64,000 nucleotides of DNA from Lunularia cruciata (GCA_948567375.1 OX419756.1:71128333-71192332), one strand, 5' to 3'. Positions 1 to 10,669 are shown, counted from the first letter of the stretch. Notes: generated by a model from the letters alone, not told the origin. Program-made: numbers and translations.

Positions 1-596
1 ACTCCTCCAAGGCTAACACTCCAAGACTCAAGGCATTGCTCACTAGAGAACTCAATGAGAGAGAGATAGTTGCAAATGAAAGGATGATGAGTACCTCCTC
101 ACCACTTGTTTATATAGTGGTGAAATAGTTACGTACCAAAGTTACTAATTACCGTAGTAACTCAAGTTACAAGACTAAAAGTCAAGTAAAGTCAAAAAGC
201 AGAAAGGAATATCCATTCACATGGGCATATTCCCCTAAGCATGTGATCTTATCTTGACCCAACCACTAAGTCAAGGATTCCTTCACATGGGCTATCCTTG
301 GACTAAAGAAGAATCCAAAACAAAAAGGTTTGCGGGCCCAAGAGTTCTCAACTCTTTCCTCAAAGCCAAACACCTAGGAATAATACCAAGTCAACACACT
401 AAAATCCAAAATAGTAGTGCTTATCTTTTCTACTTCCTCTAAAGTAAGGTCCCCTCTATCTTAGCTATGACTAACTTTAGCTAACCATGACTAATATAGA
501 ACCATCCTTTATCTCTATATAAATAATATCTCTTAAGTACTTGTAATACCAAGCTAAATATCACAATACCACACACATGCACAAATGGGTGTTACA
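1..596 (-). repeat. Family A LTR, minus orientation, cut by the window edge
   Basis: This is the reverse complement of the LTR found at 3556-4234 and 10679-11357, with scattered substitutions. The LTR 5' terminus (TGTAACACCC on the minus strand) lies at 596; the last ~83 bp of the LTR fall outside the window. Because its start points right and family B sequence follows at once, it is either the 5' LTR of a minus-strand element lying to the left or a solo LTR. It is more diverged from the 3556/10679 pair than those two are from each other, so it is an older insertion. Confidence 0.9.
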
Positions 597-719
597 TGTC
601 TTAGATTCTAGGGTCATGCAGGAAGATCCCGTGTTTCTCTCCTGGGCCGAGAGGGAAGTTGGCAAGGTTGGGCAGGAGTTGAGTTTTCACAATGGAAGAG
701 CTGCCAGTTTCAGGAAATG

Positions 720-2290
720 AGGAGAAGAGTTTCGGGAAAGTGTAGAGGATTTCGAGAGAAGACAGTAGGGAAGTATTGAGAATTATCGAAAGGTGAGCAG
801 GGCTGCCAGTTTTCGGGAAATCAAGAGAGGAGTTTCAGAGAGAGAAAGTTGCAGAAGATTTCTAGAAAAAAACAGTAGAGTTTTTGGGAAAGTGTAGAGG
901 ATTTTGAGAGAAGACAGAAGGGAAGTGATGAATAATTATTGAAAGTGAGAAGAGCTGCCAGTTTTGGGAAAGTGCATAGGATTTTGAGAGGAGACAGTGG
1001 GGAAATGATGGAGAAATATCAAAAGTGAGAAGAGCTGCCAGTTTCGGGAAATGAGGAGAAGAGTTTCGGGAAAGTGCAGAGGATTTCAAGAAAAGAACAG
1101 TAGGGTTTTTGGGAAAGTGCAGAGGATTTCGAGAGAAGACAGTAGGGAAGTGATGGAGAATTAACGAAAGTGAGAACAGCTGCCAGTTTTGGGAAAGTGC
1201 AGAGGATTTTCGAGAGAAGACAGTAGGGAAGTGATGGAGAAATATCGAAAGTGAGTAGAGCTGCCAGTTTCGGGAAATGAGGAGAAGAGTTTCGGGAAAG
1301 TGCAGAGGATTTCGAGAGAAGACAGTAGGAAAGATTGAGAATTATCGAAAGGTGAGAAGGCTGCCAGTTTCGGGAAATCAAGAGAGGAGTTTCAGAGAGA
1401 GAAAGTTGCAGAAGATTTCTACAAAAGAACAGTAGAGTTTTCGGGAAAGTGCAGAGGATTTCGAGAGAAGACAGTAGGGAAGTGATGGAGAATTATAGAA
1501 AGTGAGAAGAGCTGCCTGTTTCGGGAAATGAGGGGAAGAGTTTTGGGAAAGTGCAGAGGACTTTGAGAAAAGAACAGTAGGGTTTTTGGGAAAGTGCAGA
1601 GGATTTTGAGAGAAGACAGTAGGGAAGTGATGGAGAATTATCGAAAGTGAGAACAGCTGCCAGTTTTGGGAAAGTGCAGAGGATTTCGGGAGAAGATAGT
1701 AGGGAAGTGATGGAGAAATATCAAAAGTGAGAAGAGCTGCCAGTTTCGGGAAATGAGGAGAAGAGATTCGGGAAAGTGCAGAGGATTTTGAGAGAAGCCA
1801 GTAGGGAAGTATTGAGAATTATCAAAAGGTGAGAAGGCTGCCACTTTCGAGAAATCAAGAGAGGAGTTTCAGAGAGAGAAAGTTGCAGAAGATTTCTAGA
1901 CAAAAACAGTAGAGTTTTCAGGAAAGTGCAGAGGATTTTGAGAGAAGACACTAGGGAAGTGATGGAGAATTATCGAAAGTGAGAAGAGCTGCCTGTTTCG
2001 GGAAATGAGGGGAAGAGTTTCGGGAAAGTGTAGAGGATTTTGAAAAAAGAACAGTAGGGTTTTTGGGAAAGTGCAGAGGATTTCGAGAGAAGACAGTAGG
2101 GAAGTGATGGAGAATTATCGAAAGTGAGAACAGCTGCCAGTTTTGGGAAAGTGCAGAGGATTTCGGGAGAAGACAGTAGGGAAGCGATGGAGAAATATCG
2201 AAAGTGAGAAGAGCTGCCTGTTTCGGGAAATGAGGAGAGGAGTTTCAAGAGAGAAAGTTGCAGAGGATTTCAAGAGGGAAGTTGGCAAGG
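720..2290 (+). repeat. GA-rich minisatellite inside family B 5' LTR
   Basis: About 1.6 kb of imperfect tandem repeats. The basic unit is roughly 78 bp and combines a GAGAAGACAGTAGGGAAGTG block, a GAAAGTGAGAAGAGCTGCC block and a GGGAAAGTGCAGAGGATTT block, with a higher-order period near 0.5 kb. The plus strand is strongly purine-rich. The matching array in the 3' LTR (17950-19590) has a slightly different number and order of units. Long minus-strand open frames across it are a by-product of the repeat. Confidence 0.9.
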
Positions 2291-3039
2291 TTGGGCAGGA
2301 GTTGAGTTTTTCACAGTGAGAAGGACTGACAGTTTTCGGGAAATGCCAAAGGAGTCTCAAGAAAGAAGTTTGCAGGAAATTTTGAGAGAGACAGAGGGTG
2401 TTCAGAGGAGAAAGCATTGATGGGAGTGCTGCTGGGAGGTGAAGGAAGAAGTCCGGAGGGTGAGTCGTCTTTACTGTTATCGGACAGAGTGCGTGTGAAG
2501 GCACCAGCTGAAATGATTTTCTGTCATAATTTAGTGCATACTATGTATGAACTGGAGTTGGTTGGCTTTTCCAAACTTGTGAACCTTGCAGCTAGAATTT
2601 TATGAATGACAAATCCTGAGAAAATGGTGTGTTTGATCTGTGACTAGCGCCGAGGAAGTTCCATTTTAGGAGCTCTCATTCCGTCTATATGAATGGTTTG
2701 GTTCAGTAGTCTGGGTGCCGGGTTGAGCCAAATAGAATACTATTTGTTGTTTGTGAAATTCCCAGCCATTCCTAGGGACCGTCAGGTCCAAAACCATAGC
2801 AGAACCTGCATGAACTAGCCAATTCTGCCAAGGCCAAAGACAAACACAAACCCTTGAGAAGCCCAACATCAGGAAACAAAGGAAAACCCAAAATTTTACA
2901 GAGTTGAGATTTCCAACACACTAGGAATAGGAAGAGAATGATAGGCTACGAGAAACTCTAAATCAACTACAATAACGGCAAACTAAGCACAAGGAGGCTA
3001 GTGCTTGGTGCACTCTCGAGGCCAACAAATTCCCCGACA
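2291..3039 (+). repeat. Non-repetitive end of family B 5' LTR
   Basis: This part matches 19591-20350 closely. It contains no minisatellite units and carries the LTR 3' terminus. No gene is supported; short ORFs here recur in the other LTR with substitutions and have no recognisable domain. Confidence 0.7.
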
Positions 3040-3043
3040 TAAG

Positions 3044-3061
3044 TGGCGACCATGCTGGGGA
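3044..3061 (+). other. Family B primer binding site
   Basis: The bases TGGCGACCATGCTGGGGA begin five bases after the LTR end (GACA at 3039). TGG complements the CCA of a tRNA 3' end, as expected of an LTR-element PBS. I did not identify the tRNA. Confidence 0.6.
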
Positions 3062-3168
3062 ATCTCGAGGCTTGTGCTTAGACGTTACGACTAGTTGGAG
3101 TTGGGGAAGGGAACAAGGATAGATTGAACTGATCTAAGTGGACAGTAGTGAGCTGTGCTGAGGTGGAG

Positions 3169-3555
3169 ATGGGCCTAGAGGCTTCATCTGCAGCTATGAC
3201 AAGAGAACAAGAGATCTCACTGATTGTCATGGCAACCATGAGAGCCATGAAGGATCAAGACAAAGAAAGAGACAGGGTGAAAGCGCAGTCTTCCCAAGTC
3301 ACAAAGTGTCTGCGCGCTGTGGTAGATCAGCAAGGGGAATTTGATGGTAAGGATGTGACAAAGTACCTGAAGGTCTACTGGAGGGAGGTTAAGCTTCATG
3401 ATCTGGATGAGAACATTGCCATTGCTAGGTTTCCTACGTTGGCTGAACTTGAAATCAGGAAGGTGGTTGAGGGCTTGGTGAGAAGGGCGGAGACGTGGGA
3501 GGAGTTCTCCTAGATGATGAAGGAGGAATTCTTACTGCAGGATGCAGATCGGGTC
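3169..3555 (+). pseudogene. Family B gag, N-terminal part (split by family A)
   Basis: The first ATG in the frame is at 3169. The ~115-residue product is charged and helical, the usual look of a Ty3 capsid N-terminus, and lacks a zinc knuckle in this piece. An in-frame TAG at 3511-3513 interrupts it; after that the frame continues to 3555, where the family A LTR starts. The frame resumes at 11358 behind the 3' LTR of A, with the 4-bp target duplication GGTC on each side. Confidence 0.7.
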
Positions 3556-4234
3556 TGTAACACCCATTTGTGCATGTGTGTGGTATTGTGATATTTAGCT
3601 TGGTATTACAAGTACTTAAGAGATATTATTTATATAGAGATAAAGGATGGTTCTATATTAGTCATGGTTAGCTAAAGTTAGTCATAGCTAAGATAGATGG
3701 GACCTTACTTTAGAGGAAGTAGAAAAGATGAGCACCACTATTTTGGATTTTAGTGTGTTGACTTGGTATTATTCCTAGGTGTTTGGCTTTGGGGAAAGAG
3801 TTGAGAACTCTTGGGCCCGCAAGCCTTTTTGTTTTGGATTCTTCTTTAGTCCAAGGATAGCCCATGTGAAGGAATCCTTGCTTTAGTGGTTGGGTCAAGA
3901 TAAGGGGAATATGCCCATGTGAATGGATATTCCTTTGTACTTTTTGACTTTACTTGACTTTTAGTCTAGTAACTTGAGTTACTACGGTAATTAGTAACTT
4001 TGGTACGTAACTATTTCACAAGTATATAAACAAGGAGTGAGGAGGTACTCATCATCCTTTCATTTGCAACTATCTCTCTCTCATTGAGTTCTCTAGTGAG
4101 CAATGTCTTGAGTCTTGGAGTGTTAGCCTTGGAGGAGTATGATGGAGTTGGGGTTCCTTGCCTTCTTAGTCCATGGTGCGCTACCATAATAGCCATCAGA
4201 GGTTCATCCTGAGTGAGAGACAGGCCGGCTCACA
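3556..4234 (+). repeat. Family A 5' LTR
   Basis: 679 bp, TG...CA, followed five bases later by the primer binding site. A TATATAAA stretch at 4023-4030 is a plausible core promoter, placing the transcription start in the 3' third of the LTR. Identical on reading to 10679-11357. Confidence 0.95.
4023..4030 (+). promoter_or_regulatory. Probable TATA box of family A LTR
   Basis: TATATAAA sits ~210 bp before the LTR end, in a normal U3/R position. The same site is present in the 3' LTR at 11146-11153. Inferred from sequence alone. Confidence 0.5.
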
Positions 4235-4238
4235 TTTT

Positions 4239-4257
4239 TGGTTCCGTTGCCGGGACC
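4239..4257 (+). other. Family A primer binding site
   Basis: TGGTTCCGTTGCCGGGACC follows the LTR end after five T. The layout (LTR, short T run, TGG...GCCGGG) resembles Ty3 elements of the Tat/Athila type, though the exact tRNA is not identified. Confidence 0.7.
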
Positions 4258-4275
4258 TCTCTAGAAGGCAAGATA

Positions 4276-4446
4276 ATGTTCCGCGTCCAATTCTACATTA
4301 GGCAGAAGGAGGCTATGAGAGCTCACTTGGAGAGAACATTAGGAGAGGAGAGGGCTGAACTTATGTTAGAGAACCAAGATCCATTTGTATACCCTGTAGT
4401 TCATTATGATGTCTTTGAGGTGATTTTGTACATCTTGTACACATGA
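4276..4446 (+). CDS. Small leader ORF 1 of family A
   Basis: A 56-residue ORF in the leader between PBS and gag, starting at an ATG 19 bases after the PBS. I recognise no family. Its C-terminal ~43 residues align without gaps to the second small ORF at 5571-5735: both have M-R near the middle, then T-L-G, L-E, P-F-V-x-P-x-V-x-Y and end in Y-I-L-Y. About 40% of these positions agree, so the two look like a diverged duplication. Function unknown; part of an accessory region not needed in a minimal Ty3 element. Confidence 0.5.
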   Translation: MFRVQFYIRQKEAMRAHLERTLGEERAELMLENQDPFVYPVVHYDVFEVILYILYT

Positions 4447-5094
4447 GAGGAATTGGAGAGATTGTGTGAGGTGGATTGCAGATTTTGGGGATTAAGGTGA
4501 TTTTGGGCAAAATCTCAAGTTTGAGATCTGGACTTGAGATTTCTACACATGATAGCTTGGGTTATCTTTCAGTTAGCACACTTGAAATTATTGAGAGAGC
4601 TTCTATGCGCACTGGGCTAGAATTTTTGAAAGTTGATAGGGTAAAGTGCTCCCGCAACTGCATGTTCTCTGGAAAATTGTACAGAGTCTGCCATTTCTTC
4701 AATTTTTAGTGAATTGTCCTGAAAATTTCCAAGAAAATTCAGTGCATTGTATCCTACCTGGTGCCACAAAAATTAGAGAGAGATCATTTTTGCGCAGTGC
4801 GTTATGAGTTTTTGAAGTGAGGGGGGTGGTTTTCAGACCAAATCTGAAATATGGGTGCTGAATAGAAAGGTGTCTAGGCCAAATGGCTCGATGAAAAGAT
4901 CTGAAATTTTGCAGGGAGGGACGCCCTGGAGTTGTGATCAAGTGTGGAAAATTTAAGAGGACTGTGACATATTGGTTGGGAGATTTGAGTGACATTGTGA
5001 GGAAGGGTCAATTCTGCAGAGTGGAGATCTCATGCATGAGAAGTTTGAGATCAACAAAAAGCATGTTTGAGTGTTTAGATTCATCTTTGGGAAC
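4447..5094 (+). other. Family A leader between small ORF 1 and the zinc-knuckle ORF
   Basis: Contains an open frame at 4476-4709 and a further one at 4934-5122, neither with a recognisable domain. They may be decayed pieces of a single accessory gene or plain leader RNA. No firm gene call. Confidence 0.4.
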
Positions 5095-5568
5095 ATGGAG
5101 GGTCATCAAGAGTGGAAATTGAGATTATGCAAGGTTCCCCAAGGGTTTGAGGTGATTGTAGGGGTGGATTCGAGGAAAAGAGAGTTTACAATAGAATTTG
5201 AAGAGAGTGTTGAGAGGATCCAAAAACCTACACCACTTGGAGGAAAGAGTGAGTCTAAGTGCTTTCTATGTGGAGAGAAGGGACATAAGGCAAGTTCATG
5301 TCCATTAACCTTTGAGAGCAAGAGATTGAGGGAAAGGAGAGGCTTACTTGACTTGGGTTTGCATGTTGGACCTTCTTCACCAAGATTAGGAGGGAGAAGA
5401 TCTAAGACCAAGGAGTTGTGTGAGGTTTGTGGAGTTGAAGGACTTCCAAAAGGACATGAGTGTAGTGGAGTAAAAGCACTTTTGGAAACTTTGGTGAAGG
5501 ATCTTGGAGAGAGTCTTAGTACAGCTACAGAAATACTACCACCTTCATCAGCTAGTTCTCAAGATTAG
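5095..5568 (+). CDS. Accessory zinc-knuckle protein in family A leader
   Basis: A 157-residue ORF from the ATG at 5095, upstream of and separate from gag. It has a textbook CCHC knuckle, CFLCGEKGHKASSCP (C-x2-C-x4-H-x5-C), at about residues 56-70, then a basic Arg/Lys-rich stretch and a second Cys/His cluster (C-EVC-...-HEC) near residues 110-125. The gag of the same element has its own knuckle, so this is an extra nucleic-acid-binding protein. Family unknown. It sits between the two related small ORFs. A role in RNA binding or packaging is inference. Confidence 0.55.
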   Translation: MEGHQEWKLRLCKVPQGFEVIVGVDSRKREFTIEFEESVERIQKPTPLGGKSESKCFLCGEKGHKASSCPLTFESKRLRERRGLLDLGLHVGPSSPRLGGRRSKTKELCEVCGVEGLPKGHECSGVKALLETLVKDLGESLSTATEILPPSSASSQD

Positions 5569-5570
5569 TG

Positions 5571-5735
5571 ATGGAGATAATCTTTCAACTTATGGATAAA
5601 CTATCCATGAGAGTTAGATTAATATGCACTCTAGGATTTGATGTTGCTATAGAAATCTTGGAGCAACCTGAACCTTTTGTGTTCCCTAGAGTGGATTATT
5701 CTCAGATGGTGTTAGTCATGTATATACTCTATTAG
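5571..5735 (+). CDS. Small leader ORF 2 of family A
   Basis: A 54-residue ORF starting with the ATG just after the stop of the zinc-knuckle ORF. Homologous to the ORF at 4276-4446 along its length (shared TLG, PFV-P-V-Y and terminal YILY). Not recognised. It is followed by a purine-rich run (5736-5800) and the gag-pol start. Confidence 0.45.
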   Translation: MEIIFQLMDKLSMRVRLICTLGFDVAIEILEQPEPFVFPRVDYSQMVLVMYILY

Positions 5736-5804
5736 TAATAGAGTGAGAGAAAAGAAAAGAGAAAAAAAAAAATTAAGAGAAAAGAAAGATAGTGAGGGGT
5801 TAAG

Positions 5805-8528
5805 ATGGGGAAACTTCCGGTTTTCTTTGGCAAGGATGGAGAAGATGTGGAGGCCTTTGTGAGAGACTTCAAGAGAGCTTGCATAGGAAACAATGAGAGG
5901 AGGAAGAATGAGTGGGCCTCATTATTACCAGATTTCTTTGAGGATGCAGCACTTACATGGTATGAGTCAGAATACCAAAAGAGAGAGAGGAGAGAGGGGG
6001 AAGAGGAGTCTTGGGAGACTTTGACTTCAGCACTCATTGAGAACTTTCTTCCTGATGAGAGTTATGAGAGATTGATGAGTGAGGTTACATTTCTCAAGCA
6101 AGGAGATGGAGAGAAAGTGAGGGTCTATGTGGAAAGAGTGGAAAAGTTGGAGTCCAGATTTCGCATAGTGTTGAGGAAGGGTGGGGATGATGTGGAGACT
6201 ACAATGATTGGCATAGGAGCCATGCTCACCAAGAATTTTGTGGGAGGATTGAGACCACAAATTAGAAGCAAGGTGAGATATGAGAAACCTTCTTCCAAGG
6301 TTGAAGCTATCAAGATCGCAATTCGTATGGAGGAGAGTTTGGAAGGGGATGAGAGTGATTTGGTGGTGAAGGAGGTTGTGCATCCTCCTCAAGGCTACAA
6401 GTATGGTGGAACTTCTGATACTTTGGTGACAAGGGTTGCACCACAAGTAGTAGTTGCTCCAATTCTTGCACCTCCACCAAAAGATCCACTCCAAACCATC
6501 ACAGAACAACTTGCGGATCTCAAGATCAATGTGGTGCAACTATGGGAGAAGAGAGAGGTGGATCAGAATGTAGGGAGAGGACCTAGGAGTTATGGAAACT
6601 ATCCATATAGAGGAGGCCAACCAGCCAACAATTTCAATGATAGAAATTGTTTTGGTTGTGGAGGAAGAGGCCATATCCAAAGGAATTGCCCAAATTCCAC
6701 TTACCATGGAGGAAGGGGTTATGAGGGAGCCAATAGAGGGAAAGAGGGAGGTAGTGAAACCCAAGTGGCTCCTAATCCCAACAAAGGTAAGGGGATAGCA
6801 TCCATAGATGTGGTTGAGAGCAAGTATGAGAAGGGAGAGTGCTCAAACTCCAAGGGTCCTAATTTGGAGCTTTTGGCACAAGAGAAGAAGAGAGCTCGTT
6901 TTGCAGAGGATGTTCACTCTTCTCAAGGATTTACTTCAAGCAAGGATACTCCTATGTCTACTAGGAGCACTCGCACCTCAGCACCATCAACAACAAAGAC
7001 TCCAAGGAAGAAGTTGGGGATGGAGGACTTCTTGATCTCAAAGCAACAATGGAACTACAATGTGTTGGAGGATGTTGGTAGTCACAAGGCTAACATCACA
7101 GTGGGCCAATTAATTGCTTTGAACCCTACCTTGAGAAAGGAGCTTAGAGGTGGTTTGAGTTCTACAAGGAGCAAGAAGAAGAAGAAGGCAAAAGTTCCAG
7201 TATCAATGGGGGTGGTGGATGCCAAGCCAGCACCATGGGAGGCTTGTGAATATGCCTCCAAGATTGATGTGAGAGTGAATGGTCACAACATCAAGGATGC
7301 ATTGGTTGATGGAGGATCAGCAGTGAATGCCATGTCAGAAAGGTTGATGAAGAAGTTGGGTATGATACCCTCAAGACCTTCAACATTTGTGGTGAGCATG
7401 GCAAACAAGCAACAAGTTCGACCAGTAGGAGTGATGGATAAGGTGGTAGTTTCAGTTATGGGAGTCCAAAATCTCATGACTTTCCAAGTCTTGAAGGATT
7501 CAAGCTATGACTTACTTCTTGGGAGGCCATGGTTGAGAGCAGCACGCACAACTGATCGATGGCACAAAGGGTACTTAAGGATTGGGCCATCAAACCATAG
7601 AGTCACTGTTCTTGTGACTAACACCACCAACACTTCACATTCAGATACCCCATCTTCTGATTATTGGGAATCAGATTCTGAAGGAGGAGCTTCAGGTGTG
7701 GACACAAGCATGGAAGAGGAGACTTCCACGGAGGAGGATGAATCTGAATCTGATTCAGATGTGTATCCTTTATGTGCTATGGATTTTGCACCTAAGCCAG
7801 AGGTTTTGAAGGACCCAGATAAATCACCATTGACACTTGAGGAGGTAGAGAGAAGGTTATCTACCCTCAAGTATGGCCCAAATGTTACCAAGGAGGAGAA
7901 GGTGAGATTTGAGGAGATTTTCCGCAAGTTCATCCATGTGTTTGCTTTTAGTTACAAGGATTTGAAGGAAGTCACCTTGGAGGAGCACAAGATAGAGGTG
8001 GAGTCACATGCAAGACCAATCCGCCAAAAGCAACGTCGCATTAGCCCACCAATATCTTTGGTTGTGAAGGAGGAGATTGATAAGCTCAAGGAGGCTGGAT
8101 TTATCTTTGAGGTGGAGAATTCAGAATGGGTGTCTCCAATTGTCATTGTGAAGAAAAAGAATGGCAAGCTTCGGGTATGTGTGGATTACAAGAAGCTCAA
8201 TGCTGTTACCAAGAAGGACTACTACCCATTGCCATTCATTGATGAGATCTTGGAGGAGGTTGCAGGTCATGAGAGGTACAGTTTTGGAGATGGTTATAGT
8301 GGATATAACCAAATCAAGATTGCACCAGAGCATCAACAACTCACCACATTCACCACACCTTGGGGAACTTACGCTTTCAAGGTCATGCCTTTTGGGCTTT
8401 GCAATGCTCCAGCCACATTCCAACGGTTCATGAACAAGGTATTTGAACCTTTCATTGGGAAATTTGTGAGAGATTTCATTGATGACTTTTGTGCTATGGG
8501 AGCAAGGAGGAGCACTTTGAGCACCTAA
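5805..8528 (+). CDS. Family A gag-protease-RT polyprotein, 5' part
   Basis: A 907-residue frame with an ATG start after an A/G-rich leader. Order: gag capsid (~residues 1-240), CCHC zinc knuckle CFGCGGRGHIQRNCP (~282-296), basic linker, aspartic protease with active site Asp ~502 in VDGGSAVN, an acidic Ser/Glu linker, then RT with FGDGYSGYNQ, MPFGLCNAPATFQRF and FIDD (Asp ~893-894). Right after FIDD the frame is lost: compared with the related copy at 27,860, one T is missing near 8492, and the frame ends after some ten unrelated residues. The remaining RT, RNase H and integrase continue in the next frame. In the family these parts form one polyprotein, so this copy is broken by a single base. 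Confidence 0.93.
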   Translation: MGKLPVFFGKDGEDVEAFVRDFKRACIGNNERRKNEWASLLPDFFEDAALTWYESEYQKRERREGEEESWETLTSALIENFLPDESYERLMSEVTFLKQGDGEKVRVYVERVEKLESRFRIVLRKGGDDVETTMIGIGAMLTKNFVGGLRPQIRSKVRYEKPSSKVEAIKIAIRMEESLEGDESDLVVKEVVHPPQGYKYGGTSDTLVTRVAPQVVVAPILAPPPKDPLQTITEQLADLKINVVQLWEKREVDQNVGRGPRSYGNYPYRGGQPANNFNDRNCFGCGGRGHIQRNCPNSTYHGGRGYEGANRGKEGGSETQVAPNPNKGKGIASIDVVESKYEKGECSNSKGPNLELLAQEKKRARFAEDVHSSQGFTSSKDTPMSTRSTRTSAPSTTKTPRKKLGMEDFLISKQQWNYNVLEDVGSHKANITVGQLIALNPTLRKELRGGLSSTRSKKKKKAKVPVSMGVVDAKPAPWEACEYASKIDVRVNGHNIKDALVDGGSAVNAMSERLMKKLGMIPSRPSTFVVSMANKQQVRPVGVMDKVVVSVMGVQNLMTFQVLKDSSYDLLLGRPWLRAARTTDRWHKGYLRIGPSNHRVTVLVTNTTNTSHSDTPSSDYWESDSEGGASGVDTSMEEETSTEEDESESDSDVYPLCAMDFAPKPEVLKDPDKSPLTLEEVERRLSTLKYGPNVTKEEKVRFEEIFRKFIHVFAFSYKDLKEVTLEEHKIEVESHARPIRQKQRRISPPISLVVKEEIDKLKEAGFIFEVENSEWVSPIVIVKKKNGKLRVCVDYKKLNAVTKKDYYPLPFIDEILEEVAGHERYSFGDGYSGYNQIKIAPEHQQLTTFTTPWGTYAFKVMPFGLCNAPATFQRFMNKVFEPFIGKFVRDFIDDFCAMGARRSTLST

Positions 8529-10630
8529 TCAAAGTCTTGCAACGCTTGGATGAGGCAAATGCATCACTCAACCCAGAGAAGTGCATTTTTGGATGTGAAG
8601 AAGGTCTTCTTTTGGGGCACATCATCTCCAAGGATGGAATAGCAGTTGATCCTGAGAAGGTGAGGAAAATCTCAGACCTTCCATTCCCTTCAAGCTTGAC
8701 AAAGTTACGCCAATTCTTGGGAATGGTTGGGTACTACAGGAGGTTCATCTTCTCATTTTCCAACAAGGCTTATGCATTGACCATCTACATGAAGAAGGGT
8801 GTAGATTACATGGTGATTTTGGAAGACAAGGAGGCTCTCAAAGCTTTTGAGGAGCTCAAGCAATCCCTTGTTGTAGCTCCAATTCTTGCTAAACCTGATT
8901 GGAGTAAGCCTTTCATCCTCTACACTGATGCTTCTAATGTAGCTATAGGATGCACTCTTAGTCAATTAGACCAAGATGGGCATGATCATCCAATAGCTTA
9001 TGCTAGTAGGCAGATGGTTTCAGCAGAGAAGAACTACTCTGTCACAGAGAGAGAAGGGTTGGCAGTGATCTTTGGTCTCAAGAAGTTTAGACACTACTTG
9101 ATTGGAGGGAAAGCCACAATTGTCACGGATCACAAGGCTTTGAAGTACATCTTCAACAAGCCTAATGTTGAAGGGAGACTAGCAAGGTGGATGATACTCT
9201 TGTCTGAGTATGACTACACAATTGAGGATAGGCCAGGAAAGAAACATGCAAATGCTGATTTGTTATCTAGAGCCTATGATCATGATGGAGATGAGCCAGT
9301 AGATGATTCCTTCCCGGATGAGGAGCTCATGACAATCTCAGTCACTCAAGAGATTCCAATGGAGTACAAGGAGATTATGGATTTTGTGACAAGAGGTAAC
9401 TATCCAGAAGGGATGCATGCTAGGGAGAGGAAGGCCCTTGCAGCAAGATCTAGACCTTACACAATGGTGGAGGATATTCTTTTTCACCAAGGAGCAGATG
9501 GTCTACTTCGAAGAGCAGTGGGTAAGGAAGAGTCTATCTTACTCATAAAGGAGTTTCATGAAGGTTTAGTATGTGGAGGACACTTTGCAGGAAAGGTGAC
9601 TGCTTTCAAGATTCTAGATGCAGATTACCATTGGAGAGGGATTTTCAAGAATTGTCTTGATTATTGCAAAACTTGTCATGTTTGTCAAGCTTTTGCTAGA
9701 AAGTCTACATCCACTCCACCACTTAGATCAATTCCATTGCTAGGACCTTTTGAGAAGTGGGGAATTGATTTTGTAGGACCTCTCAATAGAACCCCAAGGA
9801 ACAATCGGTACATTGTGGTAGTTACTGATTACCTTACCAAGTGGGTTGAGGCTACACCATTGAGGGACAAGAATGAAGATGAAGTGGGTAGATTTCTTTA
9901 TGAACGCATTATCACTAGGTTTGGATGCCCTTTGGAGTTGGTTTCTGATAGAGGAGGAGAGTTTACAGGAAGCATTACTACAGCCATGCTACGACATTTC
10001 TCTATCACACATAGAGTAACTACATCCTATAAGACAAATTCCAATGGCTTGGCAGAGAGAACCAATCAGACATTGTGCATGATGTTGGCCAAAGATGCAG
10101 AAATGGAGGGGGCTAAACATCATTGGGACAAGAGGATTCATGCAATTTTGTGGGAGTATAGGACAACCATGAAGACTTCCACTGGATATTCTCCATTCCA
10201 ATTGGTGTATGGTATTGAGTCTACCTTACCTATTCACTTTGATCTTCCTACCTTCCAAAGCATTCATAGGAGATTGAAGAAAGCACAAGGAAGTGATGCA
10301 GGGAAGTCAAGGAAGGATCAACTCATGGAGTTGGAAGAGGCAAGAGCAGTTGCTATGGTTCGAGTGGAGCAAGCCCAAAGGAAACAAAAGGAGAGCTATG
10401 ACAAGAGGCAAGGCAAGAAGAAGGTGGAGCCTTTCAAAGAAGGTGATTGGGTAATGTTGTTTGATTCCATTCGATTCAAGAGAGTGCAAAAGAAGTTTTT
10501 GCCTAAGTACTTTGGACCTTTCATAGTAGAGAAGGTGTGGGGCAATTACACCTATGATCTCAAGGAGTTGGGAGGAAGACACTTTGATAGGATTAACCAT
10601 GATAAGTTGAAGATGTACCATAGAAGGTAG
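8493..10630 (+). CDS. Family A pol, 3' part: RT thumb, RNase H, integrase
   Basis: A ~710-residue frame continuing the polyprotein after the one-base deletion. It carries the end of RT (CIFGCEEGLLLGHIISKDGI, FLGMVGYYRRF), Ty3 RNase H with the YTDAS motif (~8921) and an integrase: HHCC zinc domain (HEG...GGHF...YCKTCHVCQ, 9556-9690), catalytic core with Asp in GIDFVGP, Asp in SDRGGEF and Glu in GLAERTN, then a basic C-terminus ending MYHRR. No chromodomain or other tail. It has no start codon of its own that makes biological sense. Confidence 0.92.
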
Positions 10631-10669
10631 AGAGACCTTCACTTTGAGGACAAAGTGAAAACTTAGTCC

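Larger units (their letters stand above)
597..3039 (+). repeat. Family B 5' LTR (left end probably missing)
   Basis: Homologous to 17841-20350. Both start their shared part with a stretch reading CTTAGATTCTAGGGTCATG and end with ...GACA just before divergent sequence (PBS here, family C gag at the other copy). It abuts the minus-strand family A LTR at 596 with no spacer. The 3' copy has a polypurine tract ~850 bp further upstream, so the real LTR is probably longer and this copy is cut by the family A insertion. The alternative is that the LTR starts here (TGTC...GACA). Confidence 0.8.

Noticed and set aside
862-2504. Several minus-strand ORFs of 60-130 codons rich in Phe, Pro, Ser and Leu
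   Set aside because: They are translations of the pyrimidine-rich strand of the minisatellite; the same peptides repeat with shifts and recur at 18066-19923. No gene.
6027-6539. 170-codon minus-strand ORF opposite family A gag, and similar ones opposite pol
   Set aside because: Antisense shadows of a well-supported plus-strand frame; no domains.
8489-8528. Programmed frameshift between the two family A frames
   Set aside because: The break lies in the middle of RT, with no slippery site, and the sister copy at 27,860 is unshifted; a plain one-base deletion explains it.
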